A stretch of DNA of 64,000 bases from Patiria miniata (GCF_015706575.1 NW_024037062.1:8118811-8182810), one strand, 5' to 3'. Positions 1 to 14,200 are shown, counted from the first letter of the stretch. Translations and numbers: made by a program. The notes: a model not told the origin generated them from the sequence alone.

Positions 1-224
1 TTTTTTTTCACGTCTCTTTTCTGTGTTAAATTTAAACATGTATTCATTCAATAAAAGCACTTTAGATAGAGTGTAAGCGTGCACCTGCAGTGTTGTGTTG
101 TCTCTATATATCATTTCTTACTGTCAGTGATCTTTTAAAGCGTCTCGTGGCCTTACGTGTATCTTGCAAGACTACATTTGTGCTGGTCCCAGAGGGCAAC
201 CTAGTGTGCTCTTAGCACTTATTT

Positions 225-545
225 AGCACACACGCACGCACTGACCGACCGACCGACCGACCGACCGGACCGGACTGTCTCTTGGGATGTAGACTAGAAT
301 AAGCCGGACTCGACCCGACCCGACCTGACTAACCTGACTTGACCTGACCTGACTGTCTCTTAAAATCAAGACTTGAATAAACCCGACCTGACCAAACCTG
401 AATGACCTGACCTGACCTGATGCGACCTGAATGACCTGACCTGACCTGACCTCACCGAATGTCAAAGAGACCCAACCCGAACTGACCGGATTGACCTGAC
501 CCAACCTGATTGACCTGACCCAACCTGACTGACCTGACCTGACTT
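225..545. repeat. Degenerate CTGAC / GACC tandem array
   Basis: Imperfect repeats of GACCTGACCTGA with a short (GACC)n run at the left edge near 241-268. Open frames across it are a by-product of the repeat. It could be one arm of a foldback element cut by the window edge; this is inferred. Confidence 0.7.
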
Positions 546-1049
546 GATCTTTTCTAGATGTGCCTAGTCCTGTTTTCTTTCGTGGTTGTTGCAAACCAAG
601 TCTCAGCAAATAGTGAACAAGTAAATCGGAACCCCCCAAATTTAAAGATGGCAGAACAATTAGAAACACTTTTTGACCGGAAACCACAAAACATTTCCCT
701 GAGAAACACTCACTGATGAAACCACAACAATATGAAATTAAAATAATATTTAAAAAGAAAACTGTCTACACATCAACATTCAAACATATCTGCACTGACA
801 TCCAAAGTCTGAGCAGTTAAAACTCCTTGCCCAAAAAACTACATACTACAGGCAGCACATGATTCCTTTGTCCACCGTCGAACGTGTTCATAGCACAACC
901 ACCATTTTATATTCTCATGCATATGCATAGTCATGCTGTCGCAAAGTAAGAGGGTGTTTTCTACAAAACGATTAATATATACATGTAACACCACCATATC
1001 TAATGATATTGATTTAGGGGAGAATGGGAAGCACAAGTCATGAATAAAC
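546..1049. other. IVD downstream flank, no gene seen
   Basis: AT-rich unique-looking sequence between two repeat arrays. It may contain the IVD polyadenylation region; no decisive signal is visible. Confidence 0.4.
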
Positions 1050-2150
1050 ATGAGGCACTCAGTCATATCTCCAATTTGCATATGGCTCAGCACTCAACTT
1101 TGAATATTCATAGCTTAGTAATACTTTGCATTGAGTGCTCAGCCAAAGATAAGCCACCTTATCTTGCAAATCAGATTAAGAATACCTTTAACTGTGAATA
1201 TTCATACTTTGCATTGAGGGCCGGGCCAATAAGCCAACCTTCAACTTGCCAACCACCATTTAACATACCTTCAAGCTATGAATATTCGTAGGCTTATTGA
1301 TATGCTGCATCGAGGGCTGGGCCAATGATAAGCCTCCTTATCTCACTATTCACAATTTAATATACCTTCAAGCTATGAATATTCATAGGCTTATTAATAT
1401 TCTGCATCGAGGGCTTGGGACAATGATAAACCCCTTATTTCACTATTCACAATTTAACATACCTTCAAGCTATGAATATTCGTAGGCTTATTGATATGCT
1501 GCATCGAGGGCTGGGCCAATGATAAGCCTCCTTATCTCACTATTCACAATTTAACATACCTTCAAGCTATGAATATTCATAGGCTTATTTACATTCTGCA
1601 CCTAAGGCTGGACCAATGATAAGCCTCCCTTATCTCACTTTTCACCATTTAACATACATGTACATTCAAGACATTAATATGTATAGGCAATTTATATCCT
1701 GCATTCAGGGCTGGGCCAATGATAAGCCTCCTTATCTCACTATTCACAATTTAACATACCTTCAAGCTATGAATATTCATATGCTTATTTACATTCTGCA
1801 CTGAAGGCTGGGCCAATAATAAGCCTCCCTTATTTCAATTTTCACAACTTAGCAAACCTTCAAGCTATGAATATTCATCATGTTCATAGGCTTATTTATA
1901 TTCTGCATCGAGGGCTGGGCTAATGATAAGCCCAATTATCTCACCATTCACATTTTAACATACCTACAAGCTATGAATATTCAAAGGCTTATTTATATTC
2001 AGGGCTCAGCCAATGATAACCCTCATCTCACCATGCACAATTGAACATACCCTCAAGTAATGAATATTCATATGCTTATTTATATTCTGCATTCAGGGCT
2101 CGACCAATGATAAGTCTCCTTATTTCGCTTGTTCCTGCCCCTATCTCATA
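1050..2150 (-). repeat. 97-bp tandem array derived from the IVD 3' end
   Basis: About ten to eleven diverged copies with a period near 97 bp. Read on the minus strand, each unit carries a version of the codons for [14 protein letters not shown] and the stop, followed by about 50 bp that includes the palindrome ATGAATATTCAT. The copy at 2,076-2,130 is the real coding end; the rest lie downstream of the stop, presumably in the 3' UTR or flank. Several copies have single-base changes that put the codons out of frame. The anchor motif (+ strand) is GCCAATGATAAGCCTCCTTA, seen near 1,321, 1,516, 1,613 and 1,716 and weaker elsewhere. Confidence 0.85.
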
Positions 2151-2209
2151 CAGCTTGGCATCTCTCAACAATCGTCCTGTAGGGTAGTCATTGATGTAAC
2201 CATTTCCAC
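2076..2209 (-). CDS. IVD: IVD exon 11 (C-terminus and stop)
   Basis: Residues 388-431: [20 protein letters not shown], then [20 protein letters not shown], then AEYK and TAA. Acceptor ttttag. The last 15 or so codons and the stop are the founding copy of the 97-bp tandem array that follows immediately in the 3' flank. Confidence 0.93.
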
Positions 2210-5200
2210 CTAAAACACAACCAAAAAGAGGGACGAAACTGCCATTTTTATAAGCGTTTTGAAATCATTTTTGCGTCGATGAAAGCTCCATCATTCTCAG
2301 GGTGGAGGATTCATCGAATAAACTTGTATTCACGTACTTAGGCATGCAAGCAGTATGAAAAAAAAAAGACAAAAATAATAAAGGACAGAGATAATTATCA
2401 ATGTAACGCTGAACTAGGACAGATCAGTTCCGGAATGTTAGGAAAAATCACTAGACTGCGGGCTTGTTTTGTTGCAATGTTGCAAGACCGACACCAAAAT
2501 CACTGGCCACAGCCCACCAGCCCATTGGGAATTTTGAACCCTGCTTGTTAACAGAGGATGATTCGGCTGTCGCAGGGCAGGTTCGTTTGTGCACAAAATG
2601 AAATCCTAAATCGGGGAAAAGTCAGGGGAGAGATTTAAGGAAATTGAAAAATCCACAAAACATTAGTCGGAGGGTTTTGCAAGTCGCGTCGCGCGTCGGC
2701 GGCCAAAGCATCCCCAAGATTTGCGGTGTATTTATTTAATCAAAATTATAGGAAGGACCTTGGGGAACCAAGCCACCAATAGAGCTGTTCTTACCTTTGG
2801 GGATATGTAACATTTATTGCAACAGAACCCTTAAATGGGCTCCATGCGCCAACAAAAGAGGGCGCCCTTTTACCTAGCAACGACGTCCCATGGGCGGGAC
2901 ATTTAGCTGGTTGACTTGCACCAGTCTTTCGCTTTCTTTTGTCCGAAAAGGGGAAATCCGGAAATCAGGAAATCCGGATCATCTCAAGGAAATTCCGATT
3001 CCTCTCACAGAAATTCCGGAATTCTGGATAAATCCCGACAAATCATACCCACGTGAAAAGTAGTTTTTTGTTAATGTTAGAAGAAAACAAAAGCATTTTT
3101 TTTTTCAGAGCAAATGGAAACGCATCTTTAATAGGATCTATCTTACCAAGGCACTGAATGGCATCCAATGCCATCTGTGTGGCGTTCTCCGCCGTGTACA
3201 AGATTACCGCTGCGCAGTCTTTGGCGCTCACAAAACCCTTGTCGGCCGCCCTGGCCACGTTGTAGAGATAGGACCGGCAGACGTTGAGCCGCGTGTACAT
3301 GTCCGCCATCTTGGCTTGCATCAGCTGAAGAAAGCAGAAAAGCAAAATAAAACTAAAATCAAGACTTGTAACGGACTTGTTATTTTCTTGTGATGGACTT
3401 GTGATGAACTTGTGATGAACTTGTGATGGCCTTGTGAACTTGTGATGGACTTGTGATGGACTTGTGATGGACTTGTGATGGACTGGTGATGAATTTGTGG
3501 TGAACTTGTGGTGGACTTGTGATGGACTTGTGATGGACTTGTGATTAACTTGTGATGGACTTGTGATGGACTGGTGATGACTTTGTGGTGAACTTGTGTT
3601 GGACTTGTGATGGACTTGTGATGGACTTGTGATTAACTTGTGTTGGACTTGTGATGGACTTGTGATGGACTTGTGATGGACTTGTGATGGACTTGTGATT
3701 AACTTGTGATGGACTTGTGATGGACTTGTGATGGACTTGTGATGGACTTGTCATTAACTTGTGTTGGACTTGTGATGGACTTGTGATGGACTTGTGATTA
3801 ACTTGTGTTGGACTTGTGATGGACTTGTGATGGACTGGTGATGAATTTGTGGTGAACTTGTGTTGGACTTGTGATGGACTGGTGATGAATTTGTGGTGAA
3901 CTTGTGTTGGACTTGTGATGGACTTGTGATGGACTTGTGATTAACTTGTGTTGGACTTGTGTTGGACTTGTGATGGACTTGTGATGGACTTGTGATGGAC
4001 TTGTGTTGGACTTGTGATGGACTTGTGATGAATTTGTGGTGAACTTGTGTTGGACTTGTGATGGACTTGTGATGGACTGGTGATGAACTTGTGATGGACT
4101 TGTGATTAACTTGTGATGGACTTGTGATGGACTTGTGATGGACTTGTGATGGACTGGTGATGAACTTGTGATGGACTTGTGATAGACTTGTGATGGACTT
4201 GTGATGGACTTGTGATGGACTTGTGATGGACTTGTGATTAACTTGTGTTGGACTTGTGATGGACTTATGATGGACTTGTGATGGACTTGTTATGGACTTG
4301 TGATTAACTTGTGTTGGACTTGTGTTGGACTTGTGATGGACTTGTAATGGTTTTGTGATTAACTTGTGATGACTTGTGATGGACTTGTGATAAATTTGTT
4401 TTGGCTTCAACACTTGGCCAAAGAAAAACCAAGTTCATAAAATCAAGTTGTAATTCTGGAAGTGAGATGTACTTCCGTTTTTTACCTGGAATTCTCCGAT
4501 GGGCTTTCCAAAGGCCGTCCTTGTCATTAAGTAAGGAACTGTGACGTCCATACACGCTTGCATCAGACTAACATAGAATGGACATTAGACCAAAAAAAAA
4601 TCATTGTAAATTTGGGGATTCAAATAAAATAGTCAACATCAAGTCTGTCGCAAAAAGGCATATAGGCTCATTTGCATTTTCAAACAGGAACTTACTGCAT
4701 TATTATCGAAAGGCTTATTGGATTAAAGGGACACTAGGTCCTGGAACAGCCCAATTGGACTACAGAACACGCTTTGAACGAAATGATTTTCATCGAAAAT
4801 AACATTTAAAAGTAGGATATAAACATCCACACAACTATCCCTTCAAAACTGGGCATTTTTGTGTAATTCCTTATTATGCGTGCGAGAACGAATTTCGGGG
4901 TCCACTTTTGCGATTATTATTAATCATTACTGGTAATAAAACCAAGGATTCCTCAAAAGCGCCCTAGGCACTGCAGCTCGTAAGCCTGAAGAAACCAGTG
5001 GAGAGAAGACAAAGAGAAGAAATTACAGTTTTATAGGTGGGAGGAAAAGCCCAGAAGAATATTCTGGGGAAAACCCACGAATCAGGCAGGGACTGAAAAC
5101 CCCATCCACATATTGGCCCAGGCGGGATTCGAACCCGGGTCACAGTGGTGGAAGGCGAGGAAAGTACCGCTATGCCAACCTGACTCTAACCGTGAATGCA

Positions 5201-8200
5201 CATTCCTACCAATGTGCTGAAAGTTCAACAGGGTAGGTTTGAGCGTTATTGTTTTGATTTTGAGTGGTGTTATAATTGTAAACGAAAAAAGTGCATGAAA
5301 AGCAAATGATGCGCTATACCTTAATACCAAGTGTGCTCAGCACGTTATTTTTGCTTAGCGGATTTTCAACGGAATATGCTTACCCAACTGGGCCTCCCGA
5401 TAGTATCAACCGCTCCAGATCGAGGCCGCTCATCAGAACATACACTCCCTTGTTTAGTGGGCCCATCACATTCTCAACTGGAAACGCAGACAAATGTTGA
5501 AAACTGCACCGTGAGCGAGAGTGTTGCTTTGGACATTTAGACAACAATGGGCCCCTTCTTCCTGGGGGTGGGGCTTGAAGGCAGGGCTGGGGCGGGGCTG
5601 GGGAAGAGCTGGGGCGGGGCATGGGGCGGGGCTGAGGGTAGGGCTGAGGCAGGGCTGTGGCAGGGCATGGGGTGGAGCTGAGGGTAGGGCTGAGGTGTGG
5701 CTGGGCTAAGGGTGCTTAAGCAAAGTCTTGGGAAGGCTTTGGCTGTGCTGGGGTCAGGGTTGGGGCGTGGCAAAGGCCAAAGGGTGTGGCTAGGGAGTGG
5801 TTCTAGGGTGGGACTGGAGGGGCTTGAACAGGGTTTTAGGCAGGGCTTGAGCAGGGCTGAGGGCAGGGCCGAGGGCATTAGTGGGGTGGGACTGGGGCGG
5901 GACTAGGAGTGGGACTAGGGGTGGGATTAGGGGGTGGGGCTAGGGGTTGGACTAGAGGTGGGACTAGGGGTGGGACTAGGGTGGGACTAGGGGTGGGACT
6001 AGGGGGTGGGACTAGGGGCTGGACTAGAGGTGGGACTAGGGGAGGGACTAGGAGTGGGACTAGGGGTGGAACTAGGAGTGGGACTAGGGGTGGGACTAGG
6101 GGTGGGACTAGGAGTGGGACTAGGGGTGGGACTAGGAGTGGGACTAGGGGTGGGACTAGGAGTGGGACTAGGGGAGGGACTAGGAGTGGGACTAGGGGTC
6201 GGACTAGGAGTGGGACTATAGGAGTGGGACTAGGGGAGGACTAGGAGAGGGACTAGGGGTGGGACTACATAGGGGTGGGACTAGGAGTGAAACTAGGGGT
6301 GGGACTATGAGTGGGACGAGGGGGGGGGGGTTGAGTGGGGCTTTGGTCAGGGATTTGGCTGGACTGGGGGCAGGGCTTGAGCAGGCCTGGGGGCATACCT
6401 GGGGCAGGGCTGGACTTGGGCATGGCTGGGTCAGAGGGTTTTTTTTGGGGGGGGGGAGGGGGCAAATAAAGACATGTTTCGTTTCATACCTGGTACTTTG
6501 CAGTTGTCGAAAACCAGCTCACTAGTGTTGGATCCCCGCATACCCAGCTTGTCCAGCTTAGGGGACGTGCTGAATCCCTCAAAGTCCTGAAGATCAAAGT
6601 GAAACTTCATTTCCATACACCATAATGACACTCTTTTCAACCATTTGTCATGCTAAATAACATCACCAGTTCAAAGTAATAGTTGAGCTTTTAGAACATT
6701 GTTATAACTAAATTATATTTTGATAAAATACAGATAAAAAGCTTCAAACTGATATAGCAGTACGTGTTTGTGATTTGTAGTATTTGGCTTTTGGGCAAGT
6801 TTTGGCATTGATGTTTATAATTGAGTGGAAACGCTCGTGTGTTCACCTTTTCTATGATGAATGTCGTAATTCCGTGCTTGGCTTCAGCCGATAAGTCCGT
6901 CTTCGCGTAGACAATGAGCACGTCAGCATCAGGACCGTTGGTGATCCAAAACTTTGTACCGTTCAATAAGTAATGGTCTCCTAGAATCAGAACAAAGTCA
7001 TGCGTTGTTTAAACTGAAATTGCCCCACGCAATTAAATTTTTTTAACCAATACCCACCTCGATCCTCCAAAATCATCATTGCGGTTTTGGAGAATTTTTG
7101 AGGATTGAGGATGAATGGTGTTTGAGAACACAATGGTTTTGGAGGATTGAGGATGAATGGTGTTGAAGCACATGAGGATTTTGGAGGATTGAGGATGAAT
7201 TATGTTGAAGCACATGAGGATTTTGGAGGCTTGAGGATGAATGGTGTTGAAGCACGTGAGCATTTTGGAGGATTGAGGATGAATGGTGTTGAAGCACATG
7301 ATGATTTTGGAGGATTGAGGATGAATGGTGTTGAAGCACATGATGATTCTGGAGGATTGAGGATGAACGGTGTTGAAGCACATGAGGATTTTGGAGGATT
7401 GAGGATGAATGGTGTTGAAGCACATGAGGATTTGGGACGATTGAGGATGAATGGTGTTGAAGCACATGAGGATTTTGGAGGCTTGAGGATGAATGGTGTT
7501 GAAGCACATGAGGATTTTGGAGGATTGAGGATGAACGGTGTTGAAGCACATGATGATTTTGGAGGATGATTTTGGAGGATTGAGGATGAATGGTGTTTGA
7601 AGATGAGGATGATTTTGGAGGATTGAGGATGAATGGTGTTTGAAGATGAGGATGATTTTGGAGGATTGGCGATGAATGCATTTGAGGCAGGACTGTCTGA
7701 TGATTTTTAAGGATTGAGGCGTTGGTTATCCTTCATTTGGCCATGAGTGCAAAATTTTTGGATGAGGATTTTGAAGGATTGACGATGAATGTATTTTGAG
7801 GCAGGACTGTCCGACAATTTCGAAGGATTCAGGCGTTGTTACAAACAAAATTTTGGAGGATTTTGGAGGATTGAGGATGGTTCCTAGCAAAAGGAGCCTA
7901 AGAGGTTAGGGTTAATGCAATCCTTGGAAATGAACTTTTATATACCATTTAGCCCTATTTTCAATTTTGCTTTGCCACATTGGCATTTTCAAGGTATTTT
8001 AAGCCTTTTTGGTTTTTATGCAAATGAAAATTTCCATATTCATGAGCAAAAGTGTGATGTCATTTCAGGCAGAAATCTCAATGTTACAGCTATGTTGGCA
8101 CCGAAAGTTGCCAGAATTTTGGATTTTTCTCTGACATAAATGTTCTTGTTTTTGGTGATTTGTTGTGTCAGTACAGGGAAGTAAGCCAATGAGCTTTTCT

Positions 8201-11200
8201 CACAAATATTTTCAATAACCCATTATTTTGGTTCACAATTTGATCATAAAAAAAGCAATCAGACTGATTTCAAACTAGATACAGGCCAAGACAGGGCTGA
8301 TGTTGCTCCAAATCAATTGATGACGCTTTTAACATTCATATGGCGTCATTTTGCTAATTTGTAACACCAAATTCACTTCTACACAGCCCAATATGAATAT
8401 TCATGTGCATGTACATTCGATGGCGGAGATTTGTGTCACAAAGTGGGGGGATGATCAGCATTTTTGTTGGCACAATCCCCAAAAAAGTGTCCCTGAAAAA
8501 AAATTGCGCCTGCAAAATATTTGAAAAGGGGGGGGGGGGACCTATTCGCAGATTGAGGGCGCTATTTAATAAAGGGTGAAAGGGTGTTGGAAATTCTGGG
8601 GGGGGGGGGGGGTGGGGGAGAGGGCGGTGATTGTATACATCATACCCCCTTCCCAAAAAGTGGGGAGGGGAAGAATATATCCCCCCATCCACCCCAGGAT
8701 CTCTGCCATAGGAAACGCCTACAAAACAGCCGTGTGTTTGTCCACAAGCACTATTCTACTTTACCTTTGTGTTCTGCTTTGAGCTTCATGGAGACGACAT
8801 CGGATCCACTGTTGGCTTCACTCATGGCTAAGGCCCCGATATGCTCACCGCTAATCAGCTGCCGAAACGAGCAAAGAATCAGTGTGAATTGTCACAATCA
8901 AGAAATCATGAGGGCCCATCTCATATCCCCTCAGAGACGAGTTCCAGACAAGTTGCGGATAGAAACACTCATCTTCACTGGAAGAAGCTCTGCATTTGTC
9001 CCGGACATGTTCCGGGGAAATTTTCATCAGCAACTGCTCGACTCACCAACACTGGTAACTTCATTGCGGGAAGATTGCCGGGAAGTTGTTCAGGATCCTG
9101 CAACTTATATACATGTACACCTGATACAACGTCCGCAATTTGTCTTGAACTTGTCCAGGATATGAATTGAGACCAGTCCTTAGTAGTTGTTCTTGGTGTT
9201 CTTGGTTGGTTCTTCTTCTAAATACTCCACGTGGGAGTTTATACAGGAGGCCAGAAACACCGGGGCAAACCCCTTCTCTTAGCGATAAGTGTTTACTGGG
9301 TTCTTTTACGTGCATTATACAACACACCGGACCTACGGCTTTCCATCCCGTCCGAAGGACGAAGCAATAATGGTTAAGTGCCTTGCTTAAGAGCACAAGT
9401 GTCTGCCAGCGGGCTCGAACCCACGTCACTGTTGCCTCTGAAACACCAGAACATGAGTCCGGTGCTCTTAACTGCTAGGCCATGACTGGTGGCGCTACAT
9501 AAGGAGAGGAGGGGGGGATGGGGAGAATTTGCCCCCTTCCAAGTTTTGTCCTTGCCCCCCTCCCCCCGAGTTTGCCCCACCCCAGTTTTCCCCCGCACAC
9601 TTTATCTACAAGTAGATTAATTATGTTTACTTTCTTCACTGTTAAAATTCATACAATTGTGTGCCACAAAGCACGCCACACCTGCTTTTATACAGCCGTA
9701 GATAGTGTGCAGCCAACGTCTTTGTACATTTGTTATGAAATTTGTTATACACCATTCTGCGGTTTGATACATTTCTCTTTCATCATGTTCATAAAAACGA
9801 GTACACCTCTAAGCTGCTCTAGTGGTATATTTCCGGACCATTGACAATGGTACGCGCGTACGCACACAGGCTTGAGATTTGTTTTGACTGCCCCCAAAAA
9901 TTATTTCCTTGCCCCCCAATTGCCCCCTCAAATTTCACCGTAACGATTTGGACCACGGCACAAACATTCCAACGAGACAAGCCCTCGAGAACATTGTACC
10001 TTGGGCAAGTATTTCTGCTTCTGTTCCTCGTTGCCGTTGCGGACGAGCTGATTGACGCAGAGGTTTGAGTGGGCGCCGTAGCTTAACGCAACGGCTGCCG
10101 ACCCTCTCGACATTTCCTCCATAACGATGGAATGGTCCAGGTAGCTTCCCCCGGTGCCTCCATACTCCTCTGTTTCAGACATTTTAAAAGCAAACTAGTT
10201 GACATAAATTAATAAAGGGAATGAACTGAAGTGCCGAGTCCTCTGCAATACGGAAAACGGACGGAATTTCACGGAAAATAAGGACAACCCGGAATTCCAT
10301 ATTTAACTGCCAAAAAGATGCACGAAAACTTGAAAAGGAACCTAACAAACAGTTTTCGAAGTGTTGTCTTAATTTTTTCCTTACCAAATATGGTACTGAA
10401 GCGATCGCTGGCCAAATGCACGCACGTACATAATACATATGTGCATGCACACTGGTAATGACTGGTAACACGGCAGTACATCATTATATCAACATGATCA
10501 ATGGGGAACTTGACCAGCTTAGTTCGTGTCCACATGCAAATTGCAAGTCTTGGTTGCAAGACTCCTTTCAAAGTGCAATCCGTGCAGCACGCGCAAGGCA
10601 TCATGCGATTCGACATGCGGAATGTCAACACTATTTGTACGCTGTTTCTTGCCGAAACCTCATATGTTTCAATACTCCGGGGTGTGCACTTCTGCACTGG
10701 AGCGTAAATTGTACAATAGGCCGTGCACAACGGCTAATTCAAGATCAACACGTGGTCGGCCTCCACAGACTTCAAGAACTTCATGTGTGTGTACAAAAGG
10801 CACGAGGGATTAGCGTGTTTAGACGTCACCCGGGGGCGAGTCGAGGTAATCTCGACGTCTTAACACATCAGCCGTGCCTGTGTGTAAAAACAGCCAGTGC
10901 GTGTTATCACGTCCTCCATTGCAAACTGGTTAAAAAGGAGGCGGTTGGAAAATGAAGCAGGCAAAATAAGAACATGAAAATATTGACATACCAGGAACAG
11001 TCAAGCCCAGGAGGCCCATATCACCCAGTTTCCGCCAGAATTCCTGCGAAAATAAATAGCAAGGGTAAGGGTAAGGGCAAGGAAAAATAAATAATTATTG
11101 ACGCTCCTACTGATAGCACTGTCACAAACCGTCAAAAAGCCGATTCCGCCCCCCCCCCCCTCAAATCTCGGCCATCGATTGACAAAAATTTGAAACTCGG

Positions 11201-14200
11201 TACATGCATAGAGCAACTCTTCATGAGCATACCCAAGAAATTTCATGACTATAGGTCAAAGGGTTTTGGAATTATGGCTTATTATTTATTCATATGTACG
11301 AATGGCAATTCTGCTCTGTGTACACGGCGTTTATGGGAAAATTCAGTTTTCAAAAAATTCAGTTGGGAAAATGTTTTGCTGCGCGGCATCCCGTGGTACG
11401 ATTTTTATGTTTTTGGTATCAAAAGATGCGCAAGGCTTGAGGTTAAAAAGTCATAACACTCATTAACAGCTTGGGTCGCGAAAAAAAATGTCAAGGCTAT
11501 CGCGGACAAAGTTGAGGGGGAGGGGGGGATTCCACTCCCCCCCCCCCCCCGGCCCTTGTAGGGTTAAGGGGTGATTATCTTTGAATGGAAATTTCTCCTA
11601 AAAGTCATCAGTTAACCCCCGAAAATTGAAAAGAAAATGAAAGATGATGAAATAAGCTTTAATTTGATGTGTGACTCGAACACCTTGGAGAGTTGTGAGT
11701 ATTTTTCCTGCATTTTTAGAGTGGGGGCAATTATCAGTAGGGTCTATGGCAGTTTATTTACTGGTCTGCAACCCTATAGAGTAAAACCACATAACTGTCA
11801 AAGCCTGTTGAAGGGGTTTGATAGGTAGGGTGACCTTGAATACTGCTACAACTTGCGTAGCAGCCATCTTAGGGGGCAATGCCTTTGTTTGGCTGGGATA
11901 TATGCATGAGTGAACCTTTTGTGCCATCATTGTTACTGAGCTAAATCCATCATTGACAGGCAATCACCAGCACTGACCCACCACATCTATCAATGTCAGC
12001 CAAGGCATGGTACCCTCAGTTAACAAAACTACCACAGCCTGTCAATTGTACCAATATGAGCCATGTACCAAACTGTTAAAACCTGTCACCTGATAGATTT
12101 TGGGGGTTCGCTCATAAGTCCGACGCCTCATAGGTCCGACGCCTCATAAGTCCGACAAAATCGCATCCCCTAACCAAATAAAGGCCCAGAAGTCCGACGC
12201 CTCACAGGTCCGACGCCTCATAAGTCCGATGCCTCATAGTTCCGACGCCTCATAGCTCCGACGCCTCATAGCTCCGATGCCTCGTAAGTCCGACAAATTA
12301 AACGCCTCGTTTTTCCGTTGTCAGACTTATGAGGCGTCGGACTTATGAGGCATCGGACCTATGAGGCGGAATAAATAAATTGTATGCCTCATACGTCCGA
12401 CACCTCATACATGGAAGTCCGAAATTTCGGACTTATGAGGCGTCGGACCTATGAGGCGTCGGACTTATGATACGGCCCCAGATTTTGACGGATAGGTTAT
12501 CTCTCTTCGTGTTGTCAGTGATCCAAAAAAGTATATTAACGGTAACACTAACTCCCTTGGCCTTTTTGCTAGGATGTAGCCTCAATCCTGCAAAATCCTC
12601 CAATTGGCCTCATGGAAAAAAAGCGGTACATACACAAACAAGTCAGGTGTGTTTACAAACACAAATGCCCCGCAACCGTGACTGTTCCCATGACATAACA
12701 CCACTCTTTTAACATCAACTTACATGTACCTTGGTCACATGGAACATTCATTGACAGCATTAGTGTCTTCATATGTCAATATGTTGAGGCTTGGCCAGTG
12801 ACATCCTGGAGCAGTACGGAGGATTTCAAGCATAATCCAGGCATATTTGTATGCATGGCTGAGCAAAAACCACACAAGGTCCTGCCCAAGACCTTGACAA
12901 AGTGCATCCTACGAAATCAGTAATGCACATTTGCCATATAACCTCAATCCTCCAAATTCCTCCACTTTGGGGAAGAATATTTTGAAGCATTAAGGGGGTT
13001 AGGAATTAACAAAATTACCACAGCCTGTCAATTGTACTACTATGAAGCCAATTTACAGACCTGTTAAAACCTGTCACCTGATAGATTTTGACGGATAGGT
13101 CATCTCTCTTCGTGTTGTCACCGAGACAAACAATTTTATTAAACATTTGAGGATAAAGCACCGACATCTGGATTCAAATGTAAGATTTCCTTTGATTAAA
13201 CTACAATGTAGTCATTTGGGTTAGGAAGGATTGTTTTGAAAAGGGAACACACAGCAAGCAAGGATCGGAAATCGGGAATAGGCAGGTAATTTGCTATTAA
13301 CATTGAGAGGATGAAAATATAATAATGCTTCAATATTTTTTTACCTTTTGTCCTTCAAACACATTTTTGGCATCAATCTCAGCTGCTTTTGGAGCGAGCT
13401 CGTCTTGGACAAACCGGAAAACTGATTCTCGGAGCTAAAAAGAAAAGATACATGTAACATAAGCCAAAAAAGTTTACAGCCCCAAACATCTTGGGACATT
13501 ATATACCACTTGAAAATCATGTTATCTTATGTTTTAAAAACTTTTATGCGAATTTGTAAAATTTCTGCTTGTCTTCATGATAAAAGTGTAGATTAGGACA
13601 CCATTCCATATCGCATTGACATTTTTCTGATGATGTTATGCGCTATACAAGGCCAAGTAGTAGCATACTTTTTTTAAGCCGCATCCTTTTTTGGGGGGGG
13701 GGGGATATTTTTCATTGTGGACGGCGTCAGACGGGCCAATCACGAGGCCTCGTGACTGGCTCGTCTGATGCCGCCTGCCATATGCACTATAAAGACAGTG
13801 TATGTGGTAGGTTCCCAGACCAAAAGAATCTGACGTTGCGCCAACAACGCTTCGCGTGTACGTTAAAATGTTAAAACTCAAACTGTAGCCTCGGTACGGA
13901 AAGGGGACTGTTTTCATCATTTTTTTTGCACCATTCAACTCTATATTTTAAGCGAACAGGAAAGATTTCCATACACGAAGTTCACTAATTTTCCTCTGTA
14001 TTGACTAACAAGCCCCCAGATAGCAATTTCATGTCATCAAAGTCAATTTGAGCAGTGAGAAAATACAAGCATTTTCTTAGAAAACACTCCTTAGAAAACA
14101 CAGAATTTTTCAGTCCAATCTCATAGGGTTTGTACACAGGGTGTTGAGTGAACGATTGCAGGTCAACTCGCCCCCTGGCCGACTCGCCTCTTACCGACTC

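Noticed and set aside
3754-4413. 219-residue open frame of repeated [11 protein letters not shown] on the minus strand
   Set aside because: It is read from an 11-bp minisatellite inside a confirmed IVD intron; similar frames exist in neighbouring phases.
5096-5190. Possible tRNA gene
   Set aside because: A- and B-box-like sequences are present but the acceptor and other arms do not pair, and a SINE tail follows.
5909-6244. Open frame of repeated GGTRSGTR
   Set aside because: By-product of a 12-bp G-rich array in IVD intron 7, open in more than one frame.
7033-7681. Long open frames on both strands ([14 protein letters not shown] and [14 protein letters not shown] repeats)
   Set aside because: A 42-bp tandem array keeps three frames open at once; no start context, splice evidence or constraint.
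10458-10955. 165-residue open frame on the + strand
   Set aside because: Lies in IVD intron 3, overlaps a 153-residue frame on the other strand and resembles no family I know.
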